NCBI RefSeq assembly: GCF_004745955.1
Contig: NZ_SRLD01000018.1
Location: 36,842-100,841, forward strand
DNA length: 64,000 bases
Origin: Hymenobacter elongatus
Lineage (GTDB): Bacteria > Bacteroidota > Bacteroidia > Cytophagales > Hymenobacteraceae
Direction of reading: 5' to 3'
The notes beneath the pieces were generated by a model that was not told the origin of the DNA, made no database searches, and was given only the letters and a program-made list of their open reading frames with translations. The position numbers were made by a program, and so were the translations under genes. Below are positions 62,212-64,000 of the stretch, piece after piece. Each line of letters begins with the position of its first letter. The stretch's first letter is position 1.

Positions 62212-63770
62212 GTAATTTGCTCACCTTCTGGCACACCCAAGCTGGCAAGCTCGGCGAGCAAACCGTGCAGCACATCGGGCTCACGGCGGCATCCCTGTTG
62301 TTGGCGGTGCTGCTGGGCGTACCGCTGGGGCTGGGGCTGGCACGGCGGCCCCGCTGGGCCCCGGCCGTGCTGGGCGTAGCGGGAGCATTGCAAACGGTGC
62401 CCAGTATTGCCCTACTCGGCTTTCTGATTCCACTGCTGGGCATTGGGCCCAAGCCCGCCATTTTCGCCCTGTTCCTCTACTCCCTGCTGCCTATCATCCG
62501 AAATACACTGACTGGCATTCAAAGTGTGAGCCCCGCCGTGGTGGAAGCTGCCCGTGGCCTGGGCCTGACGACCGGGCAAATTCTGCGCCGGGTAGAGCTG
62601 CCACTGGCCTTGCCGGTGCTGTTTGCCGGTATCCGCACCGCCACGGTTATCAACGTGGGCGTGGCCACGCTGGCGGCCTACGTGGCGGCGGGCGGCTTGG
62701 GCGAATTTATCTTCGGGGGCATTGCTCTCAACAATCCGGCTATGATTCTGGCCGGAGCGCTGCCCGCCGCTGGCCTGGCCCTGGCCTTCGACGCCGCGCT
62801 GGCCGGCCTGCAGCGCTTAAGCACGCGTCGACTGGTACGCGTGGGGGCGAGCCTGCTCGTGCTCCTGCCGTTGCTGGGCGGGTTGTATCTGGTGCCACGA
62901 GCCACGGGCAAGCTGCTGGCGGGCTTCAGCCCGGAGTTTGTGGGCCGCGCCGATGGCCTGCCGGGGCTCAAAAGCACGTACCGCCTCCGGCGCCTGCCCA
63001 GCGTGGTGCTGGCCCCGGCGCTGGTGTATGAAGCCGCCCGCCACCGGGATGTAGACGTCATCGACGGCTACTCCACCGACGGCCGCATCCGGGCCTACGA
63101 CCTGCGGGTGCTACGCGACGACCGTCACGCGTTTCCGCCCTACTATGCCGCTCCGGTGGTGCGCCCCGCGCTGCTAGCCGCGCATCCCGAGCTGTCGGCA
63201 GTGCTGGGCCAGCTGGCCGGACAGATTTCCGACTCGGTTATGACCAATCTGAACTACCGCGTCGATTATCTGCACCAGGAGCCCCAGGCTGTAGCGCACG
63301 CTTTTTTGCGGCGACGCGGCTTGTGGCGGCAGCCCCGGCCCCTCGCGCCGGGTGCCCCGGTAGTACGGCTGGGCTCCAAGATTTTTGCCGAGCAATACAT
63401 CCTCTTGGAAATGTACGCGGCGCTCATTCGGGGCAATACGCCGCTGGCCGTAGAAACCAAAACCGGGCTGGGCGGCACCACCATTTGTTTCGAAGCCCTG
63501 CGCACCGGCGCCATCGATATGTACCCCGAGTACACCGGCACGGGCTTACTGGTGCTGCTGCAGCCGTCCCCAGCCGTCGTCGACTCACTGGGGGGCAGCC
63601 CACCGGCGGTTTTTCACTACGTGCAAACCGAGTTCCGCCGCCGCTATAGGCTGGAGTGGCTGGCTCCGCTAGGCTTCAACAATACGTATGCGTTACTTAT
63701 GCGCAACCAGCAGGCGCACCGGCTGGGCATCACGTCCATTTCTCACTTGGCGGCTTATCTGTACCCGTGA
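62199..63770 (+). CDS. Fused permease and circularly permuted binding protein (OpuF-like)
   Basis: 523 residues. An N-terminal ABC permease domain (~15-235) has QTVPSIALLGFLIP and the EAA-like loop EAARGLGLTTGQILRRVELP. A periplasmic osmolyte-binding domain follows. Its two halves are in reversed order compared with OpuCC/ProX. The part that is normally C-terminal (FSPEFVGRADGLPGL, VIDGYSTDGRI, FPPYYAAPVVRP, MTNLNYRVD) comes first (~242-380). The part that is normally N-terminal (VRLGSKIFAEQYILLEMYA, KTGLGGTTICFEALR, MYPEYTGTGLLV, GFNNTYALLMR) comes last (~388-523). Both lobes are complete, so binding is probably retained. Substrates are likely glycine betaine or choline. Confidence 0.9.
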   Translation: METLSNLLTFWHTQAGKLGEQTVQHIGLTAASLLLAVLLGVPLGLGLARRPRWAPAVLGVAGALQTVPSIALLGFLIPLLGIGPKPAIFALFLYSLLPIIRNTLTGIQSVSPAVVEAARGLGLTTGQILRRVELPLALPVLFAGIRTATVINVGVATLAAYVAAGGLGEFIFGGIALNNPAMILAGALPAAGLALAFDAALAGLQRLSTRRLVRVGASLLVLLPLLGGLYLVPRATGKLLAGFSPEFVGRADGLPGLKSTYRLRRLPSVVLAPALVYEAARHRDVDVIDGYSTDGRIRAYDLRVLRDDRHAFPPYYAAPVVRPALLAAHPELSAVLGQLAGQISDSVMTNLNYRVDYLHQEPQAVAHAFLRRRGLWRQPRPLAPGAPVVRLGSKIFAEQYILLEMYAALIRGNTPLAVETKTGLGGTTICFEALRTGAIDMYPEYTGTGLLVLLQPSPAVVDSLGGSPPAVFHYVQTEFRRRYRLEWLAPLGFNNTYALLMRNQQAHRLGITSISHLAAYLYP

Positions 63771-63771
63771 G

Positions 63772-63840
63772 CCGAAACCAGGCACGGGCGCTGTCGGGGA
63801 GAGCGAACCGAGAGCTGTGCGGCGGTTTTCCGAAACCAGG
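63772..63840. repeat. Short direct repeat at the right edge
   Basis: CCGAAACCAGG occurs at 63772-63782 and again at 63830-63840, in the gap after the permease gene. A GCGGCGG / CCGCCGC inverted repeat lies beside the second copy. It could be the edge of an inserted element; this is weak evidence. Confidence 0.3.
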
Positions 63841-63949
63841 CGTAGCGCCGCCGCGCACTCCACACGTACTTACCTCTACTTTGGCAGGTTGTGCGGTAGG
63901 GAGCAAGGGCATAAATTCAGGGAATGGACTTGCCGATTACTGAAAAAAA

Positions 63950-64000
63950 GTGGAGGCCTACGTGGCCAGTTACGCCACCTGCTTTCGCCCGCGCCTACAC
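63950..64000 (+). CDS. Possible 5' end of a transposase (IS701-like)
   Basis: A GTG at 63950 opens a frame, cut by the window end, reading EAYVASYATCFRPRLH. This resembles the start of IS701/DDE_5-type transposases, where a YV...F(R/S)R-type stretch is followed by a conserved GLL segment. Only 17 codons are visible, so identification is tentative. Confidence 0.3.
   Translation, partial: MEAYVASYATCFRPRLH

Overview
The window looks like a chromosomal segment from a Hymenobacter-like member of the Bacteroidota (Cytophagales). The grounds are GC-rich coding DNA carrying Bacteroidota-specific families: a SusC/SusD pair, proteins with type IX secretion (T9SS) C-terminal sorting domains, a lipoprotein TamA variant (TamL) beside TamB, a DUF5686 protein, a CBM20-GH77 glucanotransferase, and promoter boxes of the TAnnTTTG type. 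No rRNA, tRNA or CRISPR array was recognised.

Layout. (1) 0.1-10.8 kb is a molybdenum cofactor and formate-dehydrogenase-like block: moaE, moaD, moaA, a MOT1-type molybdate transporter, a MoeB-rhodanese fusion, fdhD, a small unknown protein and an FdhF/YdeP-type molybdoenzyme. A TonB-C-like secreted protein and a lipoprotein lie between. (2) 10.9-22.4 kb holds a possible GAD-like/DUF1851 protein, the envelope pair tamB-tamL, and a divergent DPE2-like 4-alpha-glucanotransferase. (3) 22.8-30.9 kb holds a large T9SS-secreted beta-helix protein behind a phased direct-repeat array, a thioredoxin-reductase-like flavoprotein and a DUF5686 outer-membrane protein. (4) 31-35.7 kb is sugar use: a GH43 enzyme, galactokinase and a sugar MFS transporter. 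(5) 35.8-51.1 kb is a probable beta-glucan utilisation locus on the minus strand: GH3, SusC, SusD, a PKD-type surface lipoprotein, GH16 and a T9SS protein with a duplicated module. Upstream of it lie a membrane sensor and a frameshifted GH5-CBM6 gene. (6) 51.2-56.2 kb is a decaying region: an IS5-like transposase relic, an intact di-haem peroxidase, a WD40 gene with an in-frame TAA and an esterase gene with an in-frame TGA. (7) 56.4-63.8 kb holds an M28 peptidase, a TPR histidine-kinase-like protein lacking its phospho-acceptor histidine, a GNAT acetyltransferase, and a two-gene osmolyte ABC importer whose binding domain is circularly permuted. A possible transposase start lies at the right edge.

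The most interesting object is the 675-residue protein at 47110-49137. It joins a 7TMR-DISM membrane sensor, through a long coiled coil, to a zinc ribbon plus helical segment that resemble the DNA-binding half of IS1595-type transposases, without the DDE nuclease. It lies directly upstream of, and co-directional with, the beta-glucan locus, so it may be a one-protein membrane-bound regulator built from a domesticated transposase domain. Other points worth checking are the binding-domain permutation, the hairpin repeat inside the TamL signal peptide, and a family of palindromic MITE-like repeats.
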